From Rhodopseudomonas sp. BR0M22 (lineage in GTDB: Bacteria > Pseudomonadota > Alphaproteobacteria > Rhizobiales > Xanthobacteraceae): DNA of 42,972 nt. Positions 8,138 to 16,966 of this stretch are shown here, piece after piece; within the stretch, counting starts at the first letter, position 1, and each line of letters opens with the position of its first letter. Location: positions 1-42,972 of the forward strand of contig NZ_QUMK01000049.1 of the NCBI RefSeq assembly GCF_010907035.1, given 5' to 3'. The position numbers and the translations under genes were made by a program. Under the pieces are notes generated by a model. It was not told the origin of the DNA and ran no database searches. It worked only from the letters and a program-made list of their open reading frames with translations.

Positions 8138-8236
8138 TCATTCCGGGGCGCGAGCGCCAGCTCGCGAAGCCGGAGTTTCGCGGTGCTCTGAACTTCGAGA
8201 TTCCGGGTTCGCGCTGCGTGCGGCCCGGAATGACGG
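8138..8236. repeat. Pair of palindromic ATTCCGGG/CCCGGAAT intergenic elements
   Basis: A left copy starts GTCATTCCGGGGCGCG (8138) and a second starts GATTCCGGGTTCGCGC and ends CCCGGAATGAC (about 8200-8234). They are the same family as the cluster at 3.24-3.45 kb, including the GTCATTCC/GGAATGAC outer ends. They lie between the VWA gene and the rhodanese gene and may form hairpins in the transcript. Confidence 0.65.
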
Positions 8237-8275
8237 ACTAATTCAATCGATAAGAAACGAAAACAAGGAACGACC

Positions 8276-8692
8276 ATGTCCCAGACCATCACCCGCGGCA
8301 TCAAGACGATGCTCGACGAGGCCAATGCGTCGATCGAGACGCTGACCACGGCGGACGCGATCGCGTTGCACAAGTCCGGCGCCAGCGACGTGGTGATCGT
8401 CGACATCCGCGATCCGCGCGAGATCGAGCGCGACGGCAAGATCCCGGGCTCGTTCTCCTGCACCCGCGGCATGCTGGAATTCTGGATCGATCCGCAGAGC
8501 CCTTACGCCAAGCCGATCTTTCAGGAAGACAAGAAGTTCGTCTTCTATTGCGCCGGCGGTCTGCGCTCGGCGCTCGCCGCCAAGACCGCGCAGGACATGG
8601 GCCTGAAGCCGGTCGCGCATATCGAAGGCGGTTTCGGCGCCTGGCGCGATGCCGGCGGCCCGATCGAAGCCTGGGTGCCGAAGAAGAAGTGA
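8276..8692 (+). CDS. Single-domain rhodanese-like sulfurtransferase
   Basis: 138 aa, one rhodanese domain covering most of the protein. The D-V-V-I-V-D-I-R-D-P-R-E segment near residues 38-49 is the conserved N-terminal strand/turn. The active-site loop is C92-A-G-G-L-R-S, a six-residue loop of the thiosulfate/persulfide-handling type with the catalytic cysteine present. The protein ends with the usual G-G-F-x-A-W-R-D-A-G-G-P-I box. No signal peptide, so cytoplasmic. AAGGAACG precedes the ATG. The mercaptopyruvate sulfurtransferase gene follows 138 bases downstream in the same direction, suggesting a common role in sulfane-sulfur handling. The physiological donor and acceptor cannot be told. 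Confidence 0.9.
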   Translation: MSQTITRGIKTMLDEANASIETLTTADAIALHKSGASDVVIVDIRDPREIERDGKIPGSFSCTRGMLEFWIDPQSPYAKPIFQEDKKFVFYCAGGLRSALAAKTAQDMGLKPVAHIEGGFGAWRDAGGPIEAWVPKKK

Positions 8693-8734
8693 GCGCGGCG
8701 CATTGGGCGTCGATCTCCGCTGTCGGATCGTCAC

Positions 8735-8810
8735 ACGCGGGCTTGACCCGCGTGTCCATCTCCTTCGTAAGATGATGGATCGCCGGGTCGAGCCCGGCGG
8801 TGACACTCAG
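8735..8810. repeat. Short inverted intergenic element (GGGTCGAGCCC type)
   Basis: Two small inverted units, GCGGGCTTGACCCGC (8738-8752) and GCCGGGTCGAGCCCGGC (about 8783-8799), the second followed by GGTGACAC. The same GGGTCGAGCCC core ending in ATGAC appears at 39.37-39.39 kb. A dispersed intergenic palindrome of this genome, between the two sulfurtransferase genes. Confidence 0.55.
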
Positions 8811-8830
8811 ACCAAAGGCGACGGCATCCC

Positions 8831-9688
8831 ATGACAGCTCACACTGATCCCCTGGTCTCCACCGAATGGCTCGCCGCGCGGCTCGGCGATCCGAAGGTGA
8901 AGATCATCGACGCGAGCTTCAAGATGCCGGGCGTGCTGCCGCTGCCGGCCGAGGATTATCTCGCCGCGCACATTCCCGGCGCGGTGTTCTTCGACGTCGA
9001 GGCGGTGTCGGATCACACCAGCCCGCTACCGCACATGTATCCGACTGCGGAGCAGTTCGCGCGCGACGTCGAGGCGCTCGGCATCTCGTCGGGCGACACC
9101 GTCGTTGCCTATGATGCCGGCGGCTGGGCTGCGGCGCCGCGGGCATGGTGGATGTTCCTGTCGTTCGGCCATGCCGACATCCGCATTCTCGACGGCGGAT
9201 TGAAGAAGTGGATGGCCGAGGGGCGGCCGACGGAGGCCGGCAAGCCGACGATCGTGCCGGGCCGCTTCAGCGCCGAGCTCGACCCGTCGTTCATCCGCAG
9301 CCGCGATCAGCTCGTTGCCAACCTCGACAGTTCCGCCGAGCAGGTGATCGATGCCCGCGGTGCGCCGCGGTTCGACGGCAGCGTTGCCGAGCCGCGGCCC
9401 GGCCTGCGCGCCGGCCACATCCCAGGCAGCCGCAATCTGCCCTACAACGAGCTGATCGATCCCGCGACCGGTACGATGAAGCCGCTCGACGAGATGCGGC
9501 ACGCGTTCGAAAAGGCTGGGCTCGACCTTGGCCGGCCTGTGGTTACGACCTGCGGCTCGGGCGTGTCGGCCGCGGTGCTCACGCTGGCCCTCTATCGGCT
9601 GGGCGTGCGCGGTTCGGCGCTGTACGACGGCTCGTGGTCGGAATGGGGGCTGCAGGACGGCCCGCCGATCGCCACCGGCGCGGCGTAA
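8831..9688 (+). CDS. sseA: 3-mercaptopyruvate sulfurtransferase
   Basis: 285 aa with two tandem rhodanese domains. The N-terminal one lacks a catalytic cysteine (A-Y-D-A-G-G at the loop). The C-terminal one carries the active loop C241-G-S-G-V-S-A, the sequence type that prefers 3-mercaptopyruvate over thiosulfate. Domain boundaries are marked by A-A-H-I-P-G-A-V-F-F-D near residue 46 and A-G-H-I-P-G-S-R-N-L-P near residue 194, both family signatures. The reaction transfers sulfur from 3-mercaptopyruvate to thiols, thioredoxin or cyanide, giving pyruvate. Probably cytoplasmic; no signal peptide is visible. Same direction as the single-domain rhodanese upstream. Confidence 0.93.
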   Translation: MTAHTDPLVSTEWLAARLGDPKVKIIDASFKMPGVLPLPAEDYLAAHIPGAVFFDVEAVSDHTSPLPHMYPTAEQFARDVEALGISSGDTVVAYDAGGWAAAPRAWWMFLSFGHADIRILDGGLKKWMAEGRPTEAGKPTIVPGRFSAELDPSFIRSRDQLVANLDSSAEQVIDARGAPRFDGSVAEPRPGLRAGHIPGSRNLPYNELIDPATGTMKPLDEMRHAFEKAGLDLGRPVVTTCGSGVSAAVLTLALYRLGVRGSALYDGSWSEWGLQDGPPIATGAA

Positions 9689-9704
9689 CCTCGAACAACT
9701 TCGC

Positions 9705-10715
9705 TTACAGACCGAAGCCGGGCTGTTGCTGCTGCGGCTGTTCGGTCCGCGGCACGCGGCGACGCGCTTCCTGGCGACGCTTCTTCAGCGGGCGCCGCGC
9801 GGTCGGCTTCGGCCGCGCTACCGGCAGCGGTGTCGCATCGAGCGGCGGCAGCGGCTGCTCGCCGAGCGATCCGGTCAGATCCGCACCCGCGTCGTCCGGT
9901 GCCACGGCGGTGGGGGAGGTCGGTGCCGCCGGTTGTTCGGCGGCGGCGGTCTTGGGCCGTTCGCGCGGGTCGCGGCGCGGCGTCGGGATCGGCCCGGTCA
10001 GTGGCGCGACCTCTGGCAGCAATTCGGCTGTGGAATCGGGAACGGGAGCCGCCGCCGGCGGTGTGGCGGGGGCAGCGGCGGTGGCCGTCGGGTCGATCGC
10101 GGCGGCCTGCAGCGGCGCCGGCGCGACCGGCTTGTCATTCGCTTCCGCCTTTTGGTTGTCGTCCTGCTTCGGCACGTCGGGAGCGATCGGCGTCGTCACG
10201 GTCTGCGCGGCTGAAGCCGGCGCCGCAGCCGTCGCGGCAGCGCCGGGCACCGTGGTCGGCTGTTGCGGCGGCAGCGAAGTTGACTGCGGTGCAGGCTCTG
10301 ACGTGGACGACGGCTGTTCGGTCTGTGTCTGCGGAGCCGGTGCGGGCGCCGGTGTATCCGCGGCCGGCGGCTGCAGGGCTGCGGTGTGGGCTGGATCGAT
10401 CAGGGTGGGGGCTGGCTTCTGAGTTCCGTCGTCCTCATGCGCAGCCGGACGATCGGCGACAGCAGGAGCGCTCGGTTGGTGGTCCGCGCTCGCGGGGGCG
10501 GGCGACGCCGGTGGATCGACCCGAAGCATGCTCAGACTCGGCGTCGGGCCCTCGGGCGCTCGTGCCAGCAAGGTGATCGACGGTGGCCGGACCGTGTGCA
10601 CGTTGACGAACTGCTCGTGCGCCGCGCGGAGCAAGGCGGCGGCGCCAAGGCCGAACACCAGCAACGAAACCGCAAGCGTAATCGCCGCGAACAGGAACCG
10701 GAAACCGGGAAGCAT
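9705..10715 (-). CDS. Membrane-anchored Pro/Ala-rich protein of unknown function
   Basis: 336 aa. One hydrophobic helix near the N-terminus (about residues 8-30, F-A-A-I-T-L-A-V-S-L-L-V-F-G-L-G-A-A-A-L-L) suggests an uncleaved membrane anchor. The remaining ~300 residues are low complexity: P, A, T, Q and charged residues, no recognisable fold, ending in a basic R-R-P-L-K-K-R-R segment and then a glutamine run. Such proline-rich periplasmic stretches often span or contact the peptidoglycan; that role is inference. It converges with sseA (16 bases between the stops). The ATG at 10715 precedes the hydrophobic helix directly and is the natural start. I do not recognise a family. Confidence 0.72.
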   Translation of the reverse strand: MLPGFRFLFAAITLAVSLLVFGLGAAALLRAAHEQFVNVHTVRPPSITLLARAPEGPTPSLSMLRVDPPASPAPASADHQPSAPAVADRPAAHEDDGTQKPAPTLIDPAHTAALQPPAADTPAPAPAPQTQTEQPSSTSEPAPQSTSLPPQQPTTVPGAAATAAAPASAAQTVTTPIAPDVPKQDDNQKAEANDKPVAPAPLQAAAIDPTATAAAPATPPAAAPVPDSTAELLPEVAPLTGPIPTPRRDPRERPKTAAAEQPAAPTSPTAVAPDDAGADLTGSLGEQPLPPLDATPLPVARPKPTARRPLKKRRQEARRRVPRTEQPQQQQPGFGL

Positions 10716-11093
10716 CTCGGATTCATTCCGTCATCACGCTCGAACGCGACGACACTTTTCGACCAACACCAACGCGGCGACCACTGCGACATCCGATTCG
10801 CGACCAGCACAAAACGAGCAGCGAATCAGAGCCAACTCAGAATAGCGCAAAACGAGTCGCATCACGCCACGTTGAAGCCGCCGATTCATTCGCGGGCCAA
10901 GTCGAGGCCGACCGCCGTGGCCAGCGTGGTACATTTGTCGCAGTCGGCCGATTTCCGGCATCGCTGGGCCGGTGAAGTGCCGAGAATGTCGATTTTCGCC
11001 TGATTTTGCCGGCACTGTCTTGAATGCGCCGTGATCCTCCGGCATCCCGGCGCCGTTAACGGTCCGGTTGCCGTTCCGATTTACAAACGGGTT
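10716..11093. other. Gene-free stretch of 378 bases
   Basis: Divergent intergenic region between the proline-rich protein and the L,D-transpeptidase, so it should hold both promoters. Overlapping frames on both strands look like composition-driven shadows. No hairpin, repeat or clear -35/-10 pair stands out. Confidence 0.4.
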
Positions 11094-12272
11094 ATGATGA
11101 ACAAGCGCTTACTGACGTTGCTGGCGTCCGCTGCCGTGGTCGCCGCGGGAACCTCCGCTGCGCTCGCGCAGAGCTATCCCTCGACTCCCGGCGCCTATGT
11201 CGGGCAGGCCGGCGAGGACCGTCCCGGGCTGCCGAATTTCGACAGCATCGACGACGAGGAAGCACCGGTCGCCCGCAATTCCGGCACGCTGCCGCCACCC
11301 GGCCCGGTGACGTCGCCGGATGACCCGCGCTACGGCCGTCCGATGGGGGCGCCGACCTATTCCAACGCTGCGCCGCAGGGGCCGGTGATGTCGCCGGACG
11401 ACCCTCGCTACGGCCGCCCGATGGGCGCTCCGGCGTATTCGAACGCGGCTCCGGCCGCCGCATCGCAAGGCCCGGTGATGTCGCCGGACGATCCGCGCTA
11501 CGGCCAGCCGATGGGCCAGCCTTCGGTGATCTATTCTGACCGTGGTGACGGCATGCGTCCGCCCGCGGGTGTCGGCGGAGCCCAGGCCGGTGCCGGCGGG
11601 CCGCAGCTCGGCGCCGACGGCAGGCCGCTGCAGGTCTCCGCGCTGCCGCCGGAAGACCAGCCGGAAGCCGATCAGAGCGTGCAACTGCCGCCGAACCTGC
11701 GTCGGCAGGAGGTTGATTTCAAAACCAAGGAGCCGCCGGGCACCATCGTGGTCGATACTGCGAACACGCATCTGTACTACGTGCTCGGAAACGGCCGTGC
11801 GATGCGTTACGGCGTCCGCGTCGGCCGCGACGGGTTCACTTGGAACGGCGTGCAGAAGATCACCCGCAAGGCGGAGTGGCCGGATTGGCATCCGCCGACC
11901 GAGATGATCGAGCGTCAGCCTTACCTGCCGCGCTTCATGGCCGGCGGTCCGGGCAATCCGCTCGGCGCCCGCGCGATGTATCTGGGTTCTACCGTGTATC
12001 GCATCCACGGCACCAATCAGCCGTCGACGATCGGCAAATTCGTGTCGTCGGGCTGCATCGGCATGCTGAACGAGGACGTCGAGGATCTGTTCGATCGCGT
12101 CAAGGTCGGTACCCGTGTCGTGGTGCTGCCGGGCTCGCCGGCCAGGCCGACCGCGACCGCTCAGGCGCAATCCGCCACGAACGGACAGGCAATGCCTCAG
12201 CAACTTGCTCCGTTGCCGGGCGCACAACCGACCTCGGTGCAACCGTTGCCGGCTCCGGTCACCATCCGCTGA
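11094..12272 (+). CDS. Secreted L,D-transpeptidase (YkuD domain) with a tandem-repeat linker
   Basis: 392 aa from the ATG at 11094; the adjacent ATG at 11097 is equally possible, and an upstream in-frame ATG at 11031 would hide the signal peptide. Signal peptide MMNKRLLTLLASAAVVAAG...A-L-A-Q (about 26 residues), then a disordered proline/glycine-rich linker with three copies of G-P-V-x-S-P-D-D-P-R-Y-G-x-P-M-G starting at 11301, 11379 and 11469. The C-terminal catalytic domain has Y-R-I-H-G-T-N near residue 303 and the cysteine motif S-S-G-C-I-G-M near residue 320. Family role: 3-3 peptidoglycan cross-links, or anchoring of proteins to peptidoglycan. The usual arginine after G-C-I is glycine here. 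A perfect terminator follows. Confidence 0.92.
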   Translation: MMNKRLLTLLASAAVVAAGTSAALAQSYPSTPGAYVGQAGEDRPGLPNFDSIDDEEAPVARNSGTLPPPGPVTSPDDPRYGRPMGAPTYSNAAPQGPVMSPDDPRYGRPMGAPAYSNAAPAAASQGPVMSPDDPRYGQPMGQPSVIYSDRGDGMRPPAGVGGAQAGAGGPQLGADGRPLQVSALPPEDQPEADQSVQLPPNLRRQEVDFKTKEPPGTIVVDTANTHLYYVLGNGRAMRYGVRVGRDGFTWNGVQKITRKAEWPDWHPPTEMIERQPYLPRFMAGGPGNPLGARAMYLGSTVYRIHGTNQPSTIGKFVSSGCIGMLNEDVEDLFDRVKVGTRVVVLPGSPARPTATAQAQSATNGQAMPQQLAPLPGAQPTSVQPLPAPVTIR

Positions 12273-12312
12273 CCTGATCGGTCGCTGATACAAAGATCTG
12301 GAACGAATACGA

Positions 12313-12348
12313 CGCCCGCCGATGCCAGCCATCGGCGGGCGTTTTGTT
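12313..12348 (+). terminator. Rho-independent terminator after the L,D-transpeptidase gene
   Basis: Perfect 12-bp stem CGCCCGCCGATG / CATCGGCGGGCG with a 5-base loop, followed by TTTTGTT. It lies about 40 bases after the stop codon and also separates this gene from the convergent small gene at 12380-12583. Confidence 0.9.
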
Positions 12349-12379
12349 GGCCGGTCGAAGGGTCGTCGGCGCGACGCGA

Positions 12380-12583
12380 TCAGCCGCGTGGCGGCGGCAT
12401 GTGACCGTGCTTGGCGCGCCAAGCGGGGCCGGGGCCGCGCATGTAGTGCAGTTCGGGGCGATATGGCGAGAACGCCTGGACGAAGAACTGGCGCCAGAAC
12501 AGCCGGATTTCAGCCAGCAGGCTGTCGTCGCGCGCGCCTTGCGGCTGGTGTGCTGCTTCGCTGGTGGTGGTGAGGCTCGCCAT
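12380..12583 (-). CDS. Small hypothetical protein, 67 aa
   Basis: 67 aa, beginning MASLTTTSEAAHQ and containing S-L-L-A-E-I-R-L-F-W-R-Q-F-F-V-Q-A-F then a proline/arginine/histidine-rich tail. GGGG lies about 8 bases before the ATG. The aromatic amphipathic segment (residues 22-40) is more protein-like than the overlapping frames, which are longer but compositionally random. It ends next to the bidirectional-looking terminator at 12313-12348. No family recognised and no cysteines or metal motifs. A real gene is more likely than not, but an out-of-frame shadow cannot be excluded. Confidence 0.5.
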   Translation of the reverse strand: MASLTTTSEAAHQPQGARDDSLLAEIRLFWRQFFVQAFSPYRPELHYMRGPGPAWRAKHGHMPPPRG

Positions 12584-12818
12584 CGTTCTGCCCCGCGATC
12601 CGCGCGCTCCGGCGCAACGGCTCGTCTTCGCTGCCGTCGATGACGAGTGTTGGTCGAGGTCGTTAAAATTGTCTTCGAATCGTTCGCGCCTCGTAAACGC
12701 ACGAGAACAGGCTTAATTGCCACTTAACGCCGCGGTGCCTCGGGTTGCCCTTTGCGGGCCGCGCCGTTACATCAGCGACAACCGATTTTCCCCGCACGCA
12801 CCGCGTTCAAGGACCACG

Positions 12819-14468
<1,650 letters not shown>

Positions 14469-14492
14469 GGCGCGTCAGCTCAGATTGATTAC

Positions 14493-14536
14493 AAACCCCT
14501 CGATTTTGGCTGCGGCCGTAATCGAGGGGTTTTGAT
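14493..14536 (+). terminator. Rho-independent terminator after ettA
   Basis: Stem AAACCCCTCGATT (14493-14505) pairs with AATCGAGGGGTTT (14520-14532), a perfect 13-bp stem with a 14-base loop and terminal TTTTG, 25 bases after the ettA stop. Confidence 0.88.
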
Positions 14537-14590
14537 TCCGGTAGGCTCTACGTTTGAATCTGAGACGTTTCTTTCGGCCTCAGAGGTTTG

Positions 14591-14764
14591 TCAGCAGTCT
14601 GAGGACGTTCGCGCTGTTCGTTGACCGATCGCGTTAAGCCTGTCGTGGAAGGTGACGAGCGTTGCTCCGAAGTGGCTCGCTGTCGGCAGATGGACCGCAT
14701 CGGGAGCACGGGCGAGCATCCGCTCAGTCTGGCCGCCTTGGGTCTTGGTATTTTCCGCCGAAAG
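14591..14764 (-). pseudogene. Decayed PIN-domain (VapC-like) toxin fragment
   Basis: Read on the minus strand this frame gives R-A-P-D-A-V-H-L-P-T-A-S-H-F-G-A-T-L-V-T-F-H-D-R-L before a TGA at 14591-14593. That closely follows the C-terminal signature of PIN toxins, D-A-x-H-L-A-x-A-x-x-x-G-A-x-L-V-T-x-D-x-R. A TAG at 14765-14767 closes the frame upstream, no start codon or N-terminal acidic motif is present, and only about 57 of the usual ~130 residues remain. The last aspartate is preceded by His instead of Asp. It lies between ettA's terminator and the BrnTA locus, on the BrnTA strand. The rest of 14537-14793 shows nothing else. Confidence 0.4.
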
Positions 14765-14793
14765 CTACAGCTAATCTTCAAGCGAATACTTGG

Positions 14794-15051
14794 CTATCCC
14801 ACCTTCTCACTCAGCCACATCTTGATCAACGACTGATACGGCACGTCGCGCTTGTTGGCGGCGACTTTGATCTGCTCCAGGAGCTCCGTCGGCAGTCTGA
14901 TCGAGATGGATGTCGTTGACGGTTTCAAGTTTGGGAAAGTGACGCGCTCGGCTTTGCTCCAGTCGAGATAGTCGCTCGAATCGTGGGTCTCCCAGAATAG
15001 CCGTTCCTCAGCTTCCGATTTGAAGGAGGGGATGGGCTTAAGCTTTTTCAT
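14794..15051 (-). CDS. brnA: BrnA/CopG-type ribbon-helix-helix antitoxin
   Basis: 85 aa. The N-terminal half is charged and should wrap the toxin (P-S-F-K-S-E-A-E-E-R-L-F-W-E-T-H-D-S-S-D-Y-L). The C-terminal half is a ribbon-helix-helix DNA-binding fold (S-I-S-I-R-L-P-T-E-L-L-E-Q-I-K, then a second helix with Y-Q-S-L-I-K-M-W-L). The order, toxin-binding first and RHH last, matches BrnA and related CopG antitoxins. It overlaps the toxin gene by 14 bases, so it is translationally coupled and second in the operon. Expected to neutralise BrnT and repress the shared promoter through the palindrome at 15340-15358. Confidence 0.82.
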   Translation of the reverse strand: MKKLKPIPSFKSEAEERLFWETHDSSDYLDWSKAERVTFPNLKPSTTSISIRLPTELLEQIKVAANKRDVPYQSLIKMWLSEKVG

Positions 15052-15337
15052 AACTGCTCCTGTCCCTTCGGCTCATGTCGCGCGCGGAGATGATACGTAT
15101 CAAGGTCTCGTCGGCTCGCAGCGTAAAGGTGACGTGCAGCAGGCGTCCTGCCGTGGTGTGACCCAGAGCATGGAGCCGGCGTTCCGAGCCGCTGTGTTTG
15201 GTGTCTTCTTGCAGCAGAAGCGGTCGATGCATGAACACGCTTTCGGCTTCCAATTGGCCGACGTCGTGTTTTTCCGCGCTCTTGCGGAGATTGCCGTCGT
15301 CCCAATCAAAGCCGACGACGCGGCTCAGGTCGATCAT
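15038..15337 (-). CDS. brnT: BrnT-family ribonuclease toxin
   Basis: 99 aa. The family pattern is visible: V-G-F-D-W-D-D-G-N-L-R-K-S-A-E-K-H-D-V near residues 8-26, E-A-E-S-V-F, the core H-V-T-F-T-L-R-A-D, and R-I-I-S-A-R-D-M-S-R-R-D-R-S-S-Y-E-K near the end. BrnT proteins have a RelE-like fold and cleave RNA. The usual K-H-G-V is K-H-D-V here and the protein is slightly longer than many members because of the M-I-D-L-S-R-V-V lead. First gene of the operon, overlapping brnA by 14 bases. The start ATG at 15337 has no Shine-Dalgarno sequence; the predicted leader is only about 8 bases. Confidence 0.85.
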   Translation of the reverse strand: MIDLSRVVGFDWDDGNLRKSAEKHDVGQLEAESVFMHRPLLLQEDTKHSGSERRLHALGHTTAGRLLHVTFTLRADETLIRIISARDMSRRDRSSYEKA

Positions 15338-15339
15338 CT

Positions 15340-15379
15340 GTATATGTCACAAATATACGATCGCTGGAGGATATTGCAA
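15340..15379 (-). promoter_or_regulatory. brnTA promoter with overlapping inverted-repeat operator
   Basis: On the minus strand: TTGCAA (15379-15374), a 16-base spacer, then TATATT (15357-15352). An inverted repeat GTATAT - 7 bases - ATATAC (15340-15358) covers the -10 and the likely transcription start and ends 2 bases before the toxin start codon. This suits repression by the antitoxin's ribbon-helix-helix domain and implies a nearly leaderless transcript. Confidence 0.55.
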
Positions 15380-15436
15380 AATCCTTCCCGATCAATAGCT
15401 TTCCCCTCGCAGACTCGGGGGCGCAAGGGACGCTGA

Positions 15437-16207
15437 ATGGCCGACTGGAATGCCGAGCAATACCTGAAATTCGAAGACGAGCGGACCCGGCCGGCGCGGG
15501 ATTTGCTGGCGCAGGTGCCGATAACGGCGCCGCGCAAGGTCGCCGATATCGGCTGCGGGCCGGGCAATTCGACTGCGCTCCTCGTCGAGCGCTGGCCGGA
15601 GGCCGCGGTGATCGGCGTCGACACCTCCGCCGACATGCTGCGTCAGGCGAGGGAACGCTTACCGCAGCACAAGTTCATCGAGGCCAATGTGGCGCATTGG
15701 GCGCCTCCGGCCGGTACTGACGTGCTGTTCGCCAATGCGGTGTTTCAGTGGGTGCCCGATCACCTCAAGCACCTCAAGCGGCTGGTTGCCGGACTCGAAT
15801 CCGGTGGCGTGCTCGCCGTGCAGATGCCCGACAATCTCGACGAGCCGTCGCATATCCTGATGCGCGAGGTCGCGCTGCAGGAGACCTGGCGCCATCAATT
15901 GTCGAAAGCCGCCGAGCTGCGCGACACGCTGCCGAAGCCGGGTGTGTATTACGACGCGTTGCGGCCGTTGTGCAGCCGGTTGGAGATCTGGCACACCGTC
16001 TACAACCATGTCCTCGACGGCCCTGAAGCGATCGTCGAATGGGTCAAGGGCACCGGGCTGCGGCCGTTCATCGACCCGCTGGAACTGCCGGAGCGCAAGA
16101 GCTATCTGGCGGCATATACCGCGCGGATCGCTGCGGCCTATCCGGCCCAGGCCGACGGCAAGGTCCTGCTCCGGTTCCCGCGGATCTTCCTCGTCGCCGT
16201 CAAATAG
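15437..16207 (+). CDS. tam: Trans-aconitate 2-methyltransferase
   Basis: 256 aa, the same length class as E. coli Tam. The Rossmann-fold SAM site has [12 protein letters not shown] at about residues 35-46, followed by the acidic loop G-V-D-T-S-A-D-M-L near residue 61 and the characteristic [12 protein letters not shown] near residue 97. The N-terminus [20 protein letters not shown] is a Tam signature. The enzyme methylates trans-aconitate, a by-product that inhibits aconitase, at one carboxylate using SAM; cytoplasmic. ATG 15437 is 99 bases from the divergent brnT start, so the two genes share the intergenic space. Not in an operon with the next gene (168-base gap). Confidence 0.93.
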   Translation: MADWNAEQYLKFEDERTRPARDLLAQVPITAPRKVADIGCGPGNSTALLVERWPEAAVIGVDTSADMLRQARERLPQHKFIEANVAHWAPPAGTDVLFANAVFQWVPDHLKHLKRLVAGLESGGVLAVQMPDNLDEPSHILMREVALQETWRHQLSKAAELRDTLPKPGVYYDALRPLCSRLEIWHTVYNHVLDGPEAIVEWVKGTGLRPFIDPLELPERKSYLAAYTARIAAAYPAQADGKVLLRFPRIFLVAVK

Positions 16208-16375
16208 CCGGCTTGGCCGCAGATCCCGTGCGGCGGTTCGGCGGCATCTGCGTCGGCCGGCTTCGTGGTTTCGGCCGCCAACTGCGGTTAAACGCCGCTC
16301 CCCGGAGTCTCGACAGAATCGAAGGAAGTTCCCAAGTGACTGTTCGCCCTTTCACGCTGTTCGGAGCTTTCCTAC

Positions 16376-16966
16376 ATGTCGATGACACCCGAGACGCCGC
16401 TTCCGCCGAAAGGACTGGGGCTGCGGCCGATCCCCATGCTGATCTTCGGTTCGCGCTGGCTGCAATTGCCGCTGTATGTCGGCCTGATCGTCGCGCAGGG
16501 CATCTACGTCGTGCTGTTCCTGAAGGAGCTGTGGCATCTGTTCCAGCATTCCTTCGACTTCAGCGAGCAGCAGATCATGCTGGCGGTGCTGGGCCTGATC
16601 GATGTGGTGATGATCTCCAACCTTCTGGTGATGGTGATCGTCGGCGGCTACGAGACCTTCGTGTCGCGGCTCAACCTGCGCGGGCACCCCGACGAGCCGG
16701 AGTGGCTCAGCCACGTCAATGCCAGCGTGCTGAAGATCAAGCTGGCGATGGCGATCATCGGCATCTCCTCGATCCATCTGCTGCGCACTTTCATCGAAGC
16801 CGGCAACCTCGGCGCGGCCGGCAAGGTGGGCGGCTACACCGAGACCGGGGTGATGTGGCAGACCATTATCCACACCGTGTTCATTCTGTCGGCGATCGGT
16901 ATCGCCTACGTCGACCGGATCTCCAATCTGGCGATCGAGGAAGCGAAAGCCCACGCGGAGCATTGA
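16376..16966 (+). CDS. UPF0114 (YqhA) family inner-membrane protein
   Basis: 196 aa. Four predicted membrane helices: about residues 24-46 ([19 protein letters not shown]), 62-88, 118-140 and 160-180. The stretch [20 protein letters not shown] and S-S-I-H-L-L are family hallmarks. Function is not established in the family. GGAG lies about 10 bases before the ATG at 16376; a second ATG two codons in is an alternative. Its TGA overlaps the TTG start of the lytic transglycosylase (T-T-G-A), which suggests translational coupling to that gene. Confidence 0.9.
   Translation: MSMTPETPLPPKGLGLRPIPMLIFGSRWLQLPLYVGLIVAQGIYVVLFLKELWHLFQHSFDFSEQQIMLAVLGLIDVVMISNLLVMVIVGGYETFVSRLNLRGHPDEPEWLSHVNASVLKIKLAMAIIGISSIHLLRTFIEAGNLGAAGKVGGYTETGVMWQTIIHTVFILSAIGIAYVDRISNLAIEEAKAHAEH

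Noticed and set aside
9145-10422. 425-codon open frame overlapping sseA and the proline-rich gene
   Set aside because: It spans two convergent genes in a different frame and has Arg/Gly/Ala-rich random composition.
11301-11520. Tandem DNA repeat treated as a satellite or array
   Set aside because: The repetition is of codons for a structured linker inside the L,D-transpeptidase, in frame and with synonymous differences.
16039-16962. Extended 722-codon start for the lytic transglycosylase
   Set aside because: The upstream part is an out-of-frame reading of tam and the UPF0114 gene and would bury the signal peptide.
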